Assembly (NCBI GenBank): GCA_002350525.1
Contig: DEFA01000052.1
Location: forward strand, 581-50,872
Direction of reading: 5' to 3'
From: Lachnospiraceae bacterium UBA2864
Lineage (GTDB): Bacteria > Bacillota > Clostridia > Lachnospirales > Lachnospiraceae
DNA: 50,292 bases
Each line of letters starts with the position of its first letter. The first letter of the stretch is position 1. A program made the translations under genes and the position numbers. Below the pieces are notes generated by a model that was not told the DNA's origin, did no database searches, and worked only from the letters and a program-made list of their open reading frames with translations. Of the stretch, positions 8,768 to 17,030 are shown piece after piece.

Positions 8768-9229
8768 ATGAATAAGATTGAAGGAAAAGTAGTAGCTGAC
8801 GGTATAAAGATCGGTATTGTAGCATCAAGATTTAATGAGTTTATAGTATCAAAGCTTGTAGGCGGAGCTGTTGACGGTCTTGTCAGACATGATGTTAATG
8901 AGGATGACATTTCGGTTGCCTGGGTACCGGGAGCTTTCGAAATTCCTCTTGCAGCCAAAAAGATGGCTCAGTCAGGAAAGTATGATGCTGTTATATGTCT
9001 CGGTACTGTAATAAGGGGAGAGACAAGTCATTATGATTATGTATGTGCTGAAGTATCAAAGGGAATCGCTCAGGTGAGCCTTGAGTCAGGAATCCCGGTA
9101 ATGTTCGGTATTCTTACAACAGATACTATCGAGCAGGCTGTTACAAGAGCAGGTACAAAAGCAGGAAATAAGGGTTATGACTGTGCACTCGGAGCAATAG
9201 AGATGGTTAACCTTATGAAGCAGCTTTAA
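8768..9229 (+). CDS. ribH: 6,7-dimethyl-8-ribityllumazine synthase
   Basis: Lumazine synthase condenses 5-amino-6-ribitylaminouracil with DHBP; the 153-residue length is typical and the family forms 60-mers or pentamers. Key segments are IGIVASRFNEFIV, VAWVPGAFEIPLAAK, the VICLGTVIRGETSHYDYV loop with the catalytic histidine, and PVMFGILTTDTIEQA. The gene is separated from ribBA by 121 A/T-rich bases. These contain a possible weak promoter (TTGATT at 8715, TATAAT at 8740) but no convincing terminator, so it may be read both from the operon and from its own promoter. A HAD phosphatase gene follows after 15 bases. Confidence 0.95.
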   Translation: MNKIEGKVVADGIKIGIVASRFNEFIVSKLVGGAVDGLVRHDVNEDDISVAWVPGAFEIPLAAKKMAQSGKYDAVICLGTVIRGETSHYDYVCAEVSKGIAQVSLESGIPVMFGILTTDTIEQAVTRAGTKAGNKGYDCALGAIEMVNLMKQL

Positions 9230-9244
9230 GGTGAGATCACATTC

Positions 9245-10030
9245 ATGAATATTCTCTTTTTTGATATTGATGGTACACTTATTACTACAGACGGAACAAG
9301 ATTCTTTCCGGAAGATGCCAAAGAAGCTATAAGAAAAGCACGTGACAACGGTAACTTGTGCTTTATCAATACCGGCAGAGTGTATGCGAACGTTGACGAC
9401 TTTATAAGAGACGTCGGATTTGACGGGTATGTCTGTGGATGCGGAAGTTATATCAGATTACACGATGAAGTTCTGTATCATAAGAAAACGGAGCAGAGTA
9501 TCTGCAGGGAGATTGCATATAAATGCAGAGAATTCGGAATACATGCGCTCTTTGAATATACTGACTATACATGTATAGACTATACCATGAATAGTCCCGA
9601 GAGAGATAAGCTCGTCAGATATTTCAGCGAAGGTAATAAAAAACTTATAACCGATATAGATTCTTCGGAATTCATATTTGATAAGTTCAGTGGATGGTAT
9701 TATCCGGACAGCAGACTGAATGATTTTAAAAATTATATAGCTGCTTACTTTGATTATATTGACAGAGAAGGAAACTTCTGTGAACTTCAACCTATCGGAC
9801 ATTCCAAGGCATCCGGAATAGAATTTCTTCTTGACTATTTCGATATGCAAGTAGATAATTCTTATGTATTCGGTGATGGTAATAACGATCTTCAGATGAT
9901 GCGATATGCCGGACACAGTGTCTGCATGCGTAACGGAAGTGAAGAAGCGCTGAAGACCGCGGAATATATAACCGGATCTGTTACAGACGGCGGTATAGCC
10001 GGTGCTTTGAAGCATTACGGACTTATATGA
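9245..10030 (+). CDS. Cof-type HAD-IIB family phosphatase
   Basis: A 261-residue HAD superfamily hydrolase of subclass IIB. Motif I is FFDIDGTLIT near the N-terminus, with two catalytic aspartates. Motif II is FINTGR, and motif III/IV is HSKASGIEFLL plus FGDGNNDLQMM, with a large alpha/beta cap between. These enzymes dephosphorylate small phosphorylated metabolites. It starts 15 bases after ribH, probably in the same transcript. Riboflavin synthesis needs a phosphatase for 5-amino-6-(5-phosphoribitylamino)uracil, and in Bacillus (YcsE) and E. coli (YbjI, YigB) that role is filled by HAD enzymes. This makes the gene a candidate for that step; the specific substrate is inference. Confidence 0.9.
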   Translation: MNILFFDIDGTLITTDGTRFFPEDAKEAIRKARDNGNLCFINTGRVYANVDDFIRDVGFDGYVCGCGSYIRLHDEVLYHKKTEQSICREIAYKCREFGIHALFEYTDYTCIDYTMNSPERDKLVRYFSEGNKKLITDIDSSEFIFDKFSGWYYPDSRLNDFKNYIAAYFDYIDREGNFCELQPIGHSKASGIEFLLDYFDMQVDNSYVFGDGNNDLQMMRYAGHSVCMRNGSEEALKTAEYITGSVTDGGIAGALKHYGLI

Positions 10031-10046
10031 TTACGGAATGATATAA

Positions 10047-10937
10047 ATGGAATTTGAGAATAATACACAACAGAATAACGGTGAAATGATGCGTCTTAAA
10101 GATTTCAAACTTATGGAGGAACTTAAGATTGTTCTTTCGATGCCGAGTCGTCTTACCGAACTGGGAGAGGTTACCAAAAAGACCTTCGTAAAGTATGTGA
10201 TCTTTTTGTCGCTCCTTATATCGGTGATAATATATCTGATCCCATCAATAGCCACAGTTGCCGGCTTTGGAGGATTCAGATCTCTTTTCATGGAAAAAAT
10301 GCCGGCATTTAAATATGAAAACGGCGTTTTAACCGCTGAAAGAAAGTTTGATATGGTTCTTTCCGGATATCATCTCTATATTGATACAAGCCAGACTGAT
10401 GTAAATCCGGCAAGCCTTCCTTCGAACGGAGTGTATCTTGCATTCGGCAGCAAAAACGCAAGCTTTATCATAGTAGAGAAGAATGCGGTAAATGATTTTT
10501 CGAATATTCTTTATAAGATGAGCAACAGTGAAATGTTCGTTAACGGAATGGATAATGCTACATTTGCCGAAGCATCGACCGCATTTTACTTTTCATCTAT
10601 ACTCTTTACGCTTTTATATGCGGTTTTGATGGCACTTAAATATGTACTGTTATCGATGATATATACGGGAATTCTTTGGATCGCATACAAGCTGTCTATC
10701 AAGAATATATATGAGTTCGAAGCCTGTCATATATCTTTCTATGCTCAGACGATAGGAATCCTTCTCGTAAGTATCAATAAAGCTCTCGGATATTTTCTTC
10801 CGGGTATGCTTGCATCGATAGCTGGAATATTTATAACCTTCAGACTTATAAGTTATACGCTCAGAGTATATAGAGATAAGAACAATTCGGATTCCGAAGA
10901 GCAGGGAATCTTTCCGGGGGACAACAGGTGGAAATAG
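10047..10937 (+). CDS. Membrane protein, possibly DUF1189-like
   Basis: A 296-residue integral membrane protein with no enzyme motif. A cytoplasmic N-terminus (about 1-48) is followed by one membrane helix near 49-72 (KYVIFLSLLISVIIYLIPS). An external domain of about 110 residues comes next, then a cluster of about four helices at 180-280 (for example FYFSSILFTLLYAVLMALKY), and a short charged tail. This one-plus-several helix layout with an extracytoplasmic loop resembles the Firmicutes DUF1189 family, an assignment by architecture only. Its end overlaps the next gene, a CYTH protein, by ten bases, suggesting coexpression. No good ribosome binding site is seen, so it may be coupled to the HAD gene 16 bases upstream. 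Confidence 0.7.
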   Translation: MEFENNTQQNNGEMMRLKDFKLMEELKIVLSMPSRLTELGEVTKKTFVKYVIFLSLLISVIIYLIPSIATVAGFGGFRSLFMEKMPAFKYENGVLTAERKFDMVLSGYHLYIDTSQTDVNPASLPSNGVYLAFGSKNASFIIVEKNAVNDFSNILYKMSNSEMFVNGMDNATFAEASTAFYFSSILFTLLYAVLMALKYVLLSMIYTGILWIAYKLSIKNIYEFEACHISFYAQTIGILLVSINKALGYFLPGMLASIAGIFITFRLISYTLRVYRDKNNSDSEEQGIFPGDNRWK

Positions 10938-11413
10938 AGAGAAAGTTTATAGTTAAATATCTTCCTGATGATCTGGATAGTTATCCGCATAATGAGATAT
11001 CTCAAGGTTATATATCGGTTTCTCCGGTTATAAGAATAAGACGATCCGATGATCGGTACATACTTACGGTGAAATCAACAGGCCTCTTTTGCAGAGAAGA
11101 GTATGAGATAGAAATGTCCGAAGAAGATTTTAAAAAGCTCAGCCGTAAAGTTGAAGGGAATATCATATCCAAAACAAGATATAAGATTCCGCTTCAGTAT
11201 GGTCTTACAGCCGAGCTTGATATATTCCATGATGATTTCGAAGGACTTCGATATGTTGAAGTCGAATTTAAAGATGTTGAAACCGCTGAATCCTTTGAAG
11301 TACCCGATTTCTTCGGAAAAGATGTCACGAAGGAAACCGGATATTCAAACTCGGATCTCAGCTCTATGAGAAAGGAAGATATACTTCCTTTCATAAAGAA
11401 AAATATGAATTAA
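10928..11413 (+). CDS. CYTH-domain protein (triphosphate tunnel fold)
   Basis: A 161-residue single CYTH domain. The signature ExExK appears at the extreme N-terminus as MEIERKF, followed by alternating charged beta strands (VIRIRRSDDRYILTVKS, EEYEIEMSEEDF, AELDIFHDDFEGLRYVEVEFKD), as in triphosphate tunnel metalloenzymes. Bacterial members include inorganic triphosphatases and class IV adenylate cyclases; short single-domain forms such as this are mostly triphosphatases, but the substrate here is unknown. The start codon is GTG, seven bases after GGGGG, and it overlaps the preceding membrane protein. The gene ends eight bases before the convergent pyrophosphatase gene. Confidence 0.85.
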   Translation: MEIERKFIVKYLPDDLDSYPHNEISQGYISVSPVIRIRRSDDRYILTVKSTGLFCREEYEIEMSEEDFKKLSRKVEGNIISKTRYKIPLQYGLTAELDIFHDDFEGLRYVEVEFKDVETAESFEVPDFFGKDVTKETGYSNSDLSSMRKEDILPFIKKNMN

Positions 11414-11421
11414 CGTATGAA

Positions 11422-13068
11422 TTAATTTTCTATAGCAGATGTTATCGTAGGAAGCATCTGCTTTTTTCTTGAAACGACACCGTTCAGAGTTATATGACCG
11501 TTTCTTGCAGGTGTACCGAATCCGCGTTCAAGTATACGCTCAGCATTTCCTCCGAAGAAGAGTACTTCTGAAGATTCCTTCATGATATTTGTAAGCATAA
11601 CGAATATCATATCCAGTTTATCCTTGTTGAGAGCATTTTCAAGTTCAGGCATGATACGTTCTTTGATGATATGAAGCTCGTTAACGTCCATTGAACTGAT
11701 CTGTCCGATACCGATGGTTGAATCACCGACCGAGAATTTCTTGAAATCCTGATGGATGATCTCTGAAGGAGTCTTGCTTCCGAGATTACTTCCGGCACTG
11801 AACATTTCCGTTGCGAGTTCTTCTTCGTTGACTCCGGCAATCTTTGCAAGTGCCGCTCCGGCTCTTTTATCTATTTCCGTACAGGTAGGAGAACGGTACA
11901 GAAGAGTATCGGATATGATCGCCGAGAGCATAAGTCCGGCAAGGCCCGGCGCTATATCGATTCCGTTTTCCTGATACATGTTATATATGATCGTGCTTGA
12001 GGAGCCGAGAGGCTGATTCCTGAAGAAGATAGGCTTTCCGGTTGTGATAGTACCGAGTCTGTGATGATCGATTATTTCCAGAATCTCGGCAGCTTCGAGT
12101 CCCTGAACCGCCTGGCTCTTTTCGTTATGATCCACAAGAATAAGCTTTTTCTTTTCGGCACCGAGGAAATTTCTTCGGGAAACCATACCCGCATAATGTC
12201 CGTTCGAATCGATCACAGGGAAATATCTGTGTCTTGTCTGTGCCATAACAGGCTGGATGTCTTCGATATAATCATCAACCTTAAATGATATGAGATTATC
12301 TGTCTTCATAAAACTTCCGACAGGCATGCTCATATTTATAAGCCTTGCGACTGTAAAGGTATCATAGGGAGATGTAATTATACGGCAGTCTTTTTCTTCG
12401 GCAATCTTCTGGATAGAAGGAGATACATTACAGCTCCCGCATACTATGATACATGAAGCACCCATTTCTATAGAGCAGAGCTGGGCTTCGTATCTGTTAC
12501 CGAGAAGGACCATATCACCGTCTTCGATGAACTCTTCGAGCTGTTCGGCATTTCCCGCACCTATAAGAGTTTTACCGGTCTCGAAAGCACCAGAAAGTTC
12601 GCCTGTTATCATCGTTCCGTCGATAGTCTGAACGATATTGATATAACTTGTGTTGGTCTTCGAAAGCATATCTGATTCGAAGATAGCCATATTTGTTTCA
12701 ACGATATCACTCGTTGTGATAATGCCTTTAAGATCCCGTCCTTCGGTTATACAGAGAGTAACAACGTTGTTTTCCCTCATGGTACGCCATGCTTCTTTAA
12801 GAGAAAGCTCGCGGCTTATGCCCGGAAGCTTTTTTATTTCCATATCTTTAACCTGTGTACGGACATCACCGATGAATCTCGGAGCTTTTATATTAAAGCG
12901 ATCCAGGACATACTGTGTCTCAAGACTGATATTACCGCATCTCATGGCTTCATAATTATGATCGGAAGTAAGATTCTTCAGATTTGCATAAGCTATAGAT
13001 GCAGCAATGGCATCAGTGTCCGGATTCTTATGACCTATTACATAGATAGGTCTGTCAGACTTGTTCAT
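11422..13068 (-). CDS. Manganese-dependent inorganic pyrophosphatase with CBS and DRTGG domains
   Basis: A 548-residue family II pyrophosphatase. The DHH domain is split: the N-terminal part has GHKNPDTDAIAAS (metal-binding His and Asp residues), and the DHH core resumes at about residue 315 with LVDHNEKSQ and IIDHHRLG. A regulatory insert lies between them: CBS (about 75-130), DRTGG (about 135-250) and a second CBS (about 255-310). The DHHA2 domain closes the protein. Characterised clostridial CBS-PPases are inhibited by AMP/ADP and activated by ATP or diadenosine polyphosphates through the insert. It hydrolyses pyrophosphate in the cytoplasm, linking biosynthetic drive to energy charge. GGAGG precedes its ATG. 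It is transcribed divergently from the Mrp-type gene. Confidence 0.93.
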   Translation of the reverse strand: MNKSDRPIYVIGHKNPDTDAIAASIAYANLKNLTSDHNYEAMRCGNISLETQYVLDRFNIKAPRFIGDVRTQVKDMEIKKLPGISRELSLKEAWRTMRENNVVTLCITEGRDLKGIITTSDIVETNMAIFESDMLSKTNTSYINIVQTIDGTMITGELSGAFETGKTLIGAGNAEQLEEFIEDGDMVLLGNRYEAQLCSIEMGASCIIVCGSCNVSPSIQKIAEEKDCRIITSPYDTFTVARLINMSMPVGSFMKTDNLISFKVDDYIEDIQPVMAQTRHRYFPVIDSNGHYAGMVSRRNFLGAEKKKLILVDHNEKSQAVQGLEAAEILEIIDHHRLGTITTGKPIFFRNQPLGSSSTIIYNMYQENGIDIAPGLAGLMLSAIISDTLLYRSPTCTEIDKRAGAALAKIAGVNEEELATEMFSAGSNLGSKTPSEIIHQDFKKFSVGDSTIGIGQISSMDVNELHIIKERIMPELENALNKDKLDMIFVMLTNIMKESSEVLFFGGNAERILERGFGTPARNGHITLNGVVSRKKQMLPTITSAIEN

Positions 13069-13100
13069 CTTATATCCTCCATGTAAAACAATTCGTAAAT

Positions 13101-13128
13101 ATTATAGTTTATTTTCATATTTTGATAA
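13101..13128 (-). promoter_or_regulatory. Probable promoter of the CBS pyrophosphatase
   Basis: On the minus strand there is a perfect TATAAT (13106 to 13101) with a partial -35 TTATCA (13128 to 13123) 16 bases upstream, and the ATG 33 bases downstream. The -35 is weak, but this is the only good -10 in the gap. Its -35 overlaps that of the divergent promoter on the other strand. Confidence 0.5.
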
Positions 13129-13150
13129 AGACAAAAATTTATGCTATAAT
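13122..13150 (+). promoter_or_regulatory. Sigma-A promoter of the Mrp-murF operon
   Basis: TTGATA (13122-13127), a 17-base spacer, and TATAAT (13145-13150) preceded by TGC, an extended -10. Position and spacing are canonical for a housekeeping promoter 45 bases upstream of the ATG at 13196. Confidence 0.8.
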
Positions 13151-13195
13151 CGTTGAACGGTTAGTAAAATATTACAATTATCGGGAGATGTGGAA

Positions 13196-13981
13196 ATGTC
13201 TGATTCTAAAGATTTTTTGGATAATATCAAACTTGAGAAAGTTCATAATAAGGACTCTCAGATTAAAAAGGTTATAGGAGTTGTCAGCGGTAAAGGCGGA
13301 GTAGGCAAGTCACTTGTCACATCGATGCTTTCATGTATAGCAAATCGTAAAGGCCTTAAGACTGCGATCATGGATGCGGATATAACAGGACCTTCGATCC
13401 CTAAGGCTTTCGGTATCCATACCAAAGCTGTAGGAGCACACGACAGTATAATCCCTGTTGAGACAAAATCCGGAATAAAGTTAATGTCTATGAATGTTCT
13501 TATGGACGAAGAGACTCAGCCTGTTCTCTGGAGAGGACCTGTTATTGCAGGAGCTGTAGGTCAGTTCTGGAATGATGTTATATGGGGTGATATAGATGTA
13601 ATGTTCGTCGATATGCCGCCGGGAACGGGAGATGTAGCGCTTACCGTATTCCAGCAGCTTCCTGTTGACGGAATAATAGTTGTTTCATCGCCACAGGAAC
13701 TTGTTGAAATGATCGTAGCAAAGGCTGTAAGAATGGCTGACCTCATGAAGGTTCCGGTACTCGGCCTTGTTGAAAACATGTCTTATTTTGAATGTCCGGG
13801 ATGCGGTGAAAAGCATTATATCTTCGGTATGTCAAGAGCTGACGAGATAGCTGAAGAGTATAATATTCCGCGTGTTGCCCGTATTCCTATTAAGCCTGAC
13901 TTTGCGGCTCTCGTTGATAGAGGTGAGATTGAAAAGTTCAGTGGTGAATGGCTTAACGAGCTTGCTGATGAAATCCTGTAA
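13196..13981 (+). CDS. Mrp/NBP35-family iron-sulfur carrier ATPase
   Basis: A 261-residue P-loop ATPase of the Mrp/ApbC group, which carries or assembles iron-sulfur clusters. The deviant Walker A is GVVSGKGGVGKS, followed by DADITGPSIPKAFG, the MFVDMPPGTGDVALT motif and a C-terminal CPGC pair (ECPGCGEKHYIFG) that would bridge a 4Fe-4S cluster between subunits. There is no N-terminal DUF59 domain. The ATG at 13196 is chosen because CGGGAG lies eight bases before it; an upstream GTG at 13190 is too close to that site. It begins a probable operon with murF and a mechanosensitive channel. Confidence 0.92.
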   Translation: MSDSKDFLDNIKLEKVHNKDSQIKKVIGVVSGKGGVGKSLVTSMLSCIANRKGLKTAIMDADITGPSIPKAFGIHTKAVGAHDSIIPVETKSGIKLMSMNVLMDEETQPVLWRGPVIAGAVGQFWNDVIWGDIDVMFVDMPPGTGDVALTVFQQLPVDGIIVVSSPQELVEMIVAKAVRMADLMKVPVLGLVENMSYFECPGCGEKHYIFGMSRADEIAEEYNIPRVARIPIKPDFAALVDRGEIEKFSGEWLNELADEIL

Positions 13982-13999
13982 CATACGGAGAGCGGTTAT

Positions 14000-15400
14000 A
14001 TGAATATCAAAGTAGACGAAATTATAAAGATTACAGATGGAAAGCTTATAACATCGGAAGATACCGATGCTGATGCAATTCGAGATATTTATCTTAAAAA
14101 TATAGCAACGGACTCGAGAAAGACAGATAGGGACAGTCTGTTCATAGCATTTAAGGGTGAAAATGTAGACGGCCACAGATTCTTAACTTCAGCTCTGCTT
14201 AATGCCCCTGCAGCTCTTATAGAAGAGGACTTCGGAACCGAAGGACTTACAGAACAGGAACCCGTAAAGGATAAAGCCTATATCAGAGTTGATGACTGTC
14301 TCGAGGCTCTTCAGAAGATCGGAAAGTATATGAGAACGAAGTATACCGGTGGACATATAATAGGTGTTACCGGAAGCGTCGGAAAAACCACGACAAGAGA
14401 GCTTATATCTCACGGACTTTCCTCATCTTTAAAGGTATTTCATACCGAAGGAAACAATAATTCCCAGATAGGTGTTCCGCTCACGCTTTCGAGAATTCTT
14501 GATGAAGAATCGGATATATCCGTTCTTGAGATGGGTATAAGCGAACCGGGAGGGATGGATAAACTTACCGATATGGTAAATCCCGATATTGCCGTTGTTA
14601 CGAATATCGGAATAGCTCATATAGAGTTCCTTAAAACTCAGGAAGGTATAAGAGAAGAAAAACTTCGTATAACAGGAAGGATGAATCCCGAAACGGGAGT
14701 TCTCTTCTTAAATGCGGATGATATACTGCTAAGAGATGTAAAAGGAAAAACCGGTGTAAAGACCTATTACTACGGAACAGATGAATCAGCTGATTACAGA
14801 GCGGAAAATATCAGGACTGAAGACGGAATGTCGGTATTTGATTTCTGCTATAACGGTAAGAAAGTAACTGTTATATCTTCCGCGATAGGAAGACACAATG
14901 TACTTAATCTTACCGCGGCACTCGGGGTTGCCGATTATCTCGGACTTGACGTTGAAAAGACAGCAGAGTCTTTCAAATATTTCAAAGGTCAGAGACAGAA
15001 TATTATAAATACTTCGGCCGGATATACTATAATAGACGATACCTATAATGCAAGTGTCGATTCCATGAAGGCTGCGATAAATGTCCTCTGCAATGATGTA
15101 AAGACGGAAGGCAGGCGGGTAGCAGTTCTCGGAAGCATGTTTGAGCTCGGAGAAAGAAGTGCTGATTACCATAAGGAAGTGGGCATGTTCCTTAAAGATA
15201 AGAATATTGACGAACTTATCATAAGAGGGGATGAAGCACAGTTATATAAAGAGGGAAATGATATTCCTGCCCGAAGCTTTGACACAAATGCCGAAGCTGC
15301 AGAGTACTTAAAGACAGTTCTTAAATCCGGTGATACGGTTCTTTTAAAAGCTTCCAACGGTATGAAGCTCGGAGAGATTGTAAGGGAGATTAAATGTTAG
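14000..15400 (+). CDS. murF: UDP-MurNAc-tripeptide D-alanyl-D-alanine ligase MurF
   Basis: MurF adds D-Ala-D-Ala to the UDP-MurNAc-tripeptide in the cytoplasm, completing the peptidoglycan pentapeptide precursor. The 466-residue protein has the Mur ligase layout. The N-terminal UDP-binding domain includes ATDSRKTDRDSLFIAFKGE. The ATPase domain has GVTGSVGKTTTRELI and the EGNNNSQIGVPLT block. The C-terminal domain has TIIDDTYNASVDSMKAAI and VAVLGSMFELGE. The start follows GGAGAGCGG by a normal distance. Its final bases overlap the start of the MscS gene by seven bases. Confidence 0.95.
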   Translation: MNIKVDEIIKITDGKLITSEDTDADAIRDIYLKNIATDSRKTDRDSLFIAFKGENVDGHRFLTSALLNAPAALIEEDFGTEGLTEQEPVKDKAYIRVDDCLEALQKIGKYMRTKYTGGHIIGVTGSVGKTTTRELISHGLSSSLKVFHTEGNNNSQIGVPLTLSRILDEESDISVLEMGISEPGGMDKLTDMVNPDIAVVTNIGIAHIEFLKTQEGIREEKLRITGRMNPETGVLFLNADDILLRDVKGKTGVKTYYYGTDESADYRAENIRTEDGMSVFDFCYNGKKVTVISSAIGRHNVLNLTAALGVADYLGLDVEKTAESFKYFKGQRQNIINTSAGYTIIDDTYNASVDSMKAAINVLCNDVKTEGRRVAVLGSMFELGERSADYHKEVGMFLKDKNIDELIIRGDEAQLYKEGNDIPARSFDTNAEAAEYLKTVLKSGDTVLLKASNGMKLGEIVREIKC

Positions 15401-16236
15401 ATAAAATCCTTAAAGTATTCGAAAATAATTATGTGCTGGCTCTTACGTATGTTGTTCTGTGTTTTCTGATAGTTAAACTGGTGGACAGGATATTTAAGAG
15501 GATCATCAGTCACAGGGAAGACAGTATCAAACTTCAGTTCCTGAACGGCGTTATTAAGATAGTAATCGTAATCTTTTTCCTGTTCAGGATCGGGGCTCTT
15601 TCCAAAGCATTAACGAGTTTTTCGAATACTATCCTGATGTCAAGTTCACTCATAGTTGTAGTACTGGGATTTATCTTCCAGGAAGGCCTCAGTAATATCA
15701 TTCACGGTTTTATCATAACCATGTTCAGGCCCTTCAAGGTAGGGGACAGAGTTGAGATTAATAACGGAAACGAAAGACTTACCGGCTATGTAAGGGAAGT
15801 GTCACTTCGACATACAGTTATTACAGGTGTTGTAGACAATGCGGAATATATAATCCCGAATTCGGTCCTTGATAACTGCGTTATCAGGAATCTTACAACA
15901 GTAGGAAACAACAAATATCCGCTTAAGGTATCTATAACCTACAAGGATGCTGCAGATGAAATGAAGCTGCGTCTGGCGAAAAGTATATTTTCGGCTGCTG
16001 TCCTTGATAATGATCTTACAAGGAATTCAGTAGTAAATGACGATGGAGAGCTTAATGTAAAGATTGATCTATCGGAAAGCAGTGTCGATCTTACTGTATT
16101 TGTCGAAACCAGAACAGCAGAAGATAATTTCCTGGCTGCTACTCAGATAAAAGAGAAACTTCTGAAAGAATTTCCGGAAGCCGGTATTACATTTGCTTAT
16201 AATCATCTTGAAATTAGTGGTAGACTTGAAACCTAG
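15394..16236 (+). CDS. MscS-family mechanosensitive ion channel
   Basis: A 280-residue small-conductance mechanosensitive channel. Three N-terminal membrane segments are visible (about 12-32, 48-66, 75-100). The last, with SSSLIVVVLGFIFQEGLSNII, corresponds to the pore helix TM3. Then comes the conserved beta domain start FRPFKVGDRVEINNG and VREVSLRHTVI, ending with an alpha/beta cytoplasmic domain. These channels release osmolytes when membrane tension rises on hypo-osmotic shock. The start overlaps murF (ATG within the last codons) and has AAGGGAG upstream, so the two are co-transcribed. Which member of the family it is cannot be told from sequence alone. Confidence 0.9.
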   Translation: MLDKILKVFENNYVLALTYVVLCFLIVKLVDRIFKRIISHREDSIKLQFLNGVIKIVIVIFFLFRIGALSKALTSFSNTILMSSSLIVVVLGFIFQEGLSNIIHGFIITMFRPFKVGDRVEINNGNERLTGYVREVSLRHTVITGVVDNAEYIIPNSVLDNCVIRNLTTVGNNKYPLKVSITYKDAADEMKLRLAKSIFSAAVLDNDLTRNSVVNDDGELNVKIDLSESSVDLTVFVETRTAEDNFLAATQIKEKLLKEFPEAGITFAYNHLEISGRLET

Positions 16237-16302
16237 GTTTATGATAAAATACCTGTGTTGTTTTTTTCAAAATATATATTAGGAAGGTAAAGGAGAAAAA
16301 AT

Positions 16303-16935
16303 ATGATTTGTCCAGTATGCGGAAACAATCTTCCGGACGGTTCAACTTCATGTCCGGTATGTGGAGCTGTACTTCAGGAAGCACCACAGCCACAGCAGGG
16401 GTTCGATCCACAGCCACAGCAGAATTTTGCTCAGCCTGGATTCGACGCACAGCCACAGGAGAATTTTTCACAGCCGGGATTTGCCCCTGATCAGGGAGCT
16501 AATCCTAATCCGGGATATGGTGTACCTACAGGTGCAGTGCCGGGTTCAAATAAGAAAGTTGTTATCGGTGTTGTTATAGCAGCTGTTTTACTTCTTGTAG
16601 TCGGATGTGTACTTTTCTTTACACTTGGACGCGGTAAGAAGGACAGAGATGGCCATTATACATCATCATACATGGGAATGGTTGATCTTTATATTGATCT
16701 GAATGGTGATAAGGCTAAATTCGGTATGAAAGTTGCTGAAGAGTATGCAGAGTTTGCAGATGATGATACAAACCAGGAGTTTGATTGCAAAGCTACATGG
16801 AGTGGAAATACACTTAAGCTTACAGCAGAAGGTGATACACTTGAGTGTAATTACGATCCTTCAAATAAGACTATCACCATTCCTGAGGATTCAGCCCTTG
16901 AGATGGGAGTCGAGCTTGTTTTCACTAAAGAGTAA
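16303..16935 (+). CDS. Zinc-ribbon, Q/P-rich single-span membrane protein
   Basis: A 210-residue protein of unknown function. The N-terminus is a zinc ribbon with two CPVCG knuckles (MICPVCGNNLPDGSTSCPVCG). A low-complexity stretch of Q, P, N and F follows (about 28-78) with imperfect repeats of the form QPQQNFAQPGFD. One membrane helix lies at about 84-107 (VVIGVVIAAVLLLVVGCVLF). A small beta-rich domain follows, probably outside the cell. The layout suggests a membrane protein with the ribbon on the cytoplasmic side. It has its own AAGGAG site and a strong terminator right after it, so it is likely monocistronic. A second protein with a similar disordered-TM-globular plan is at 49032. Confidence 0.75.
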   Translation: MICPVCGNNLPDGSTSCPVCGAVLQEAPQPQQGFDPQPQQNFAQPGFDAQPQENFSQPGFAPDQGANPNPGYGVPTGAVPGSNKKVVIGVVIAAVLLLVVGCVLFFTLGRGKKDRDGHYTSSYMGMVDLYIDLNGDKAKFGMKVAEEYAEFADDDTNQEFDCKATWSGNTLKLTAEGDTLECNYDPSNKTITIPEDSALEMGVELVFTKE

Positions 16936-16945
16936 TGGATATAAG

Positions 16946-16975
16946 ATGGACTACCTTTTGGTAGTCCATTTCTTT
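16946..16975 (+). terminator. Rho-independent terminator after the zinc-ribbon gene
   Basis: A perfect 10-bp stem ATGGACTACC / GGTAGTCCAT with a TTTT loop (16946-16969), followed by a T-rich run. It lies 11 bases after the stop codon. Confidence 0.9.
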
Positions 16976-17030
16976 AGTTTGTAAATATTCCTAAAGTACA
17001 GAAGTTTTTGCGGATTTGAAAGGAGAAAAT

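Noticed and set aside
5622..9229. The rib operon, checked for split, fused or missing enzymes
   Set aside because: All four enzymes are complete with normal motifs; only the phosphatase step is open and is dealt with separately.
16378..16500. Repeated CACAGCCACAG-type DNA, checked as a possible CRISPR or satellite
   Set aside because: The repeats are short, imperfect and in frame, encoding Q/P-rich protein sequence; there are no regular spacers.
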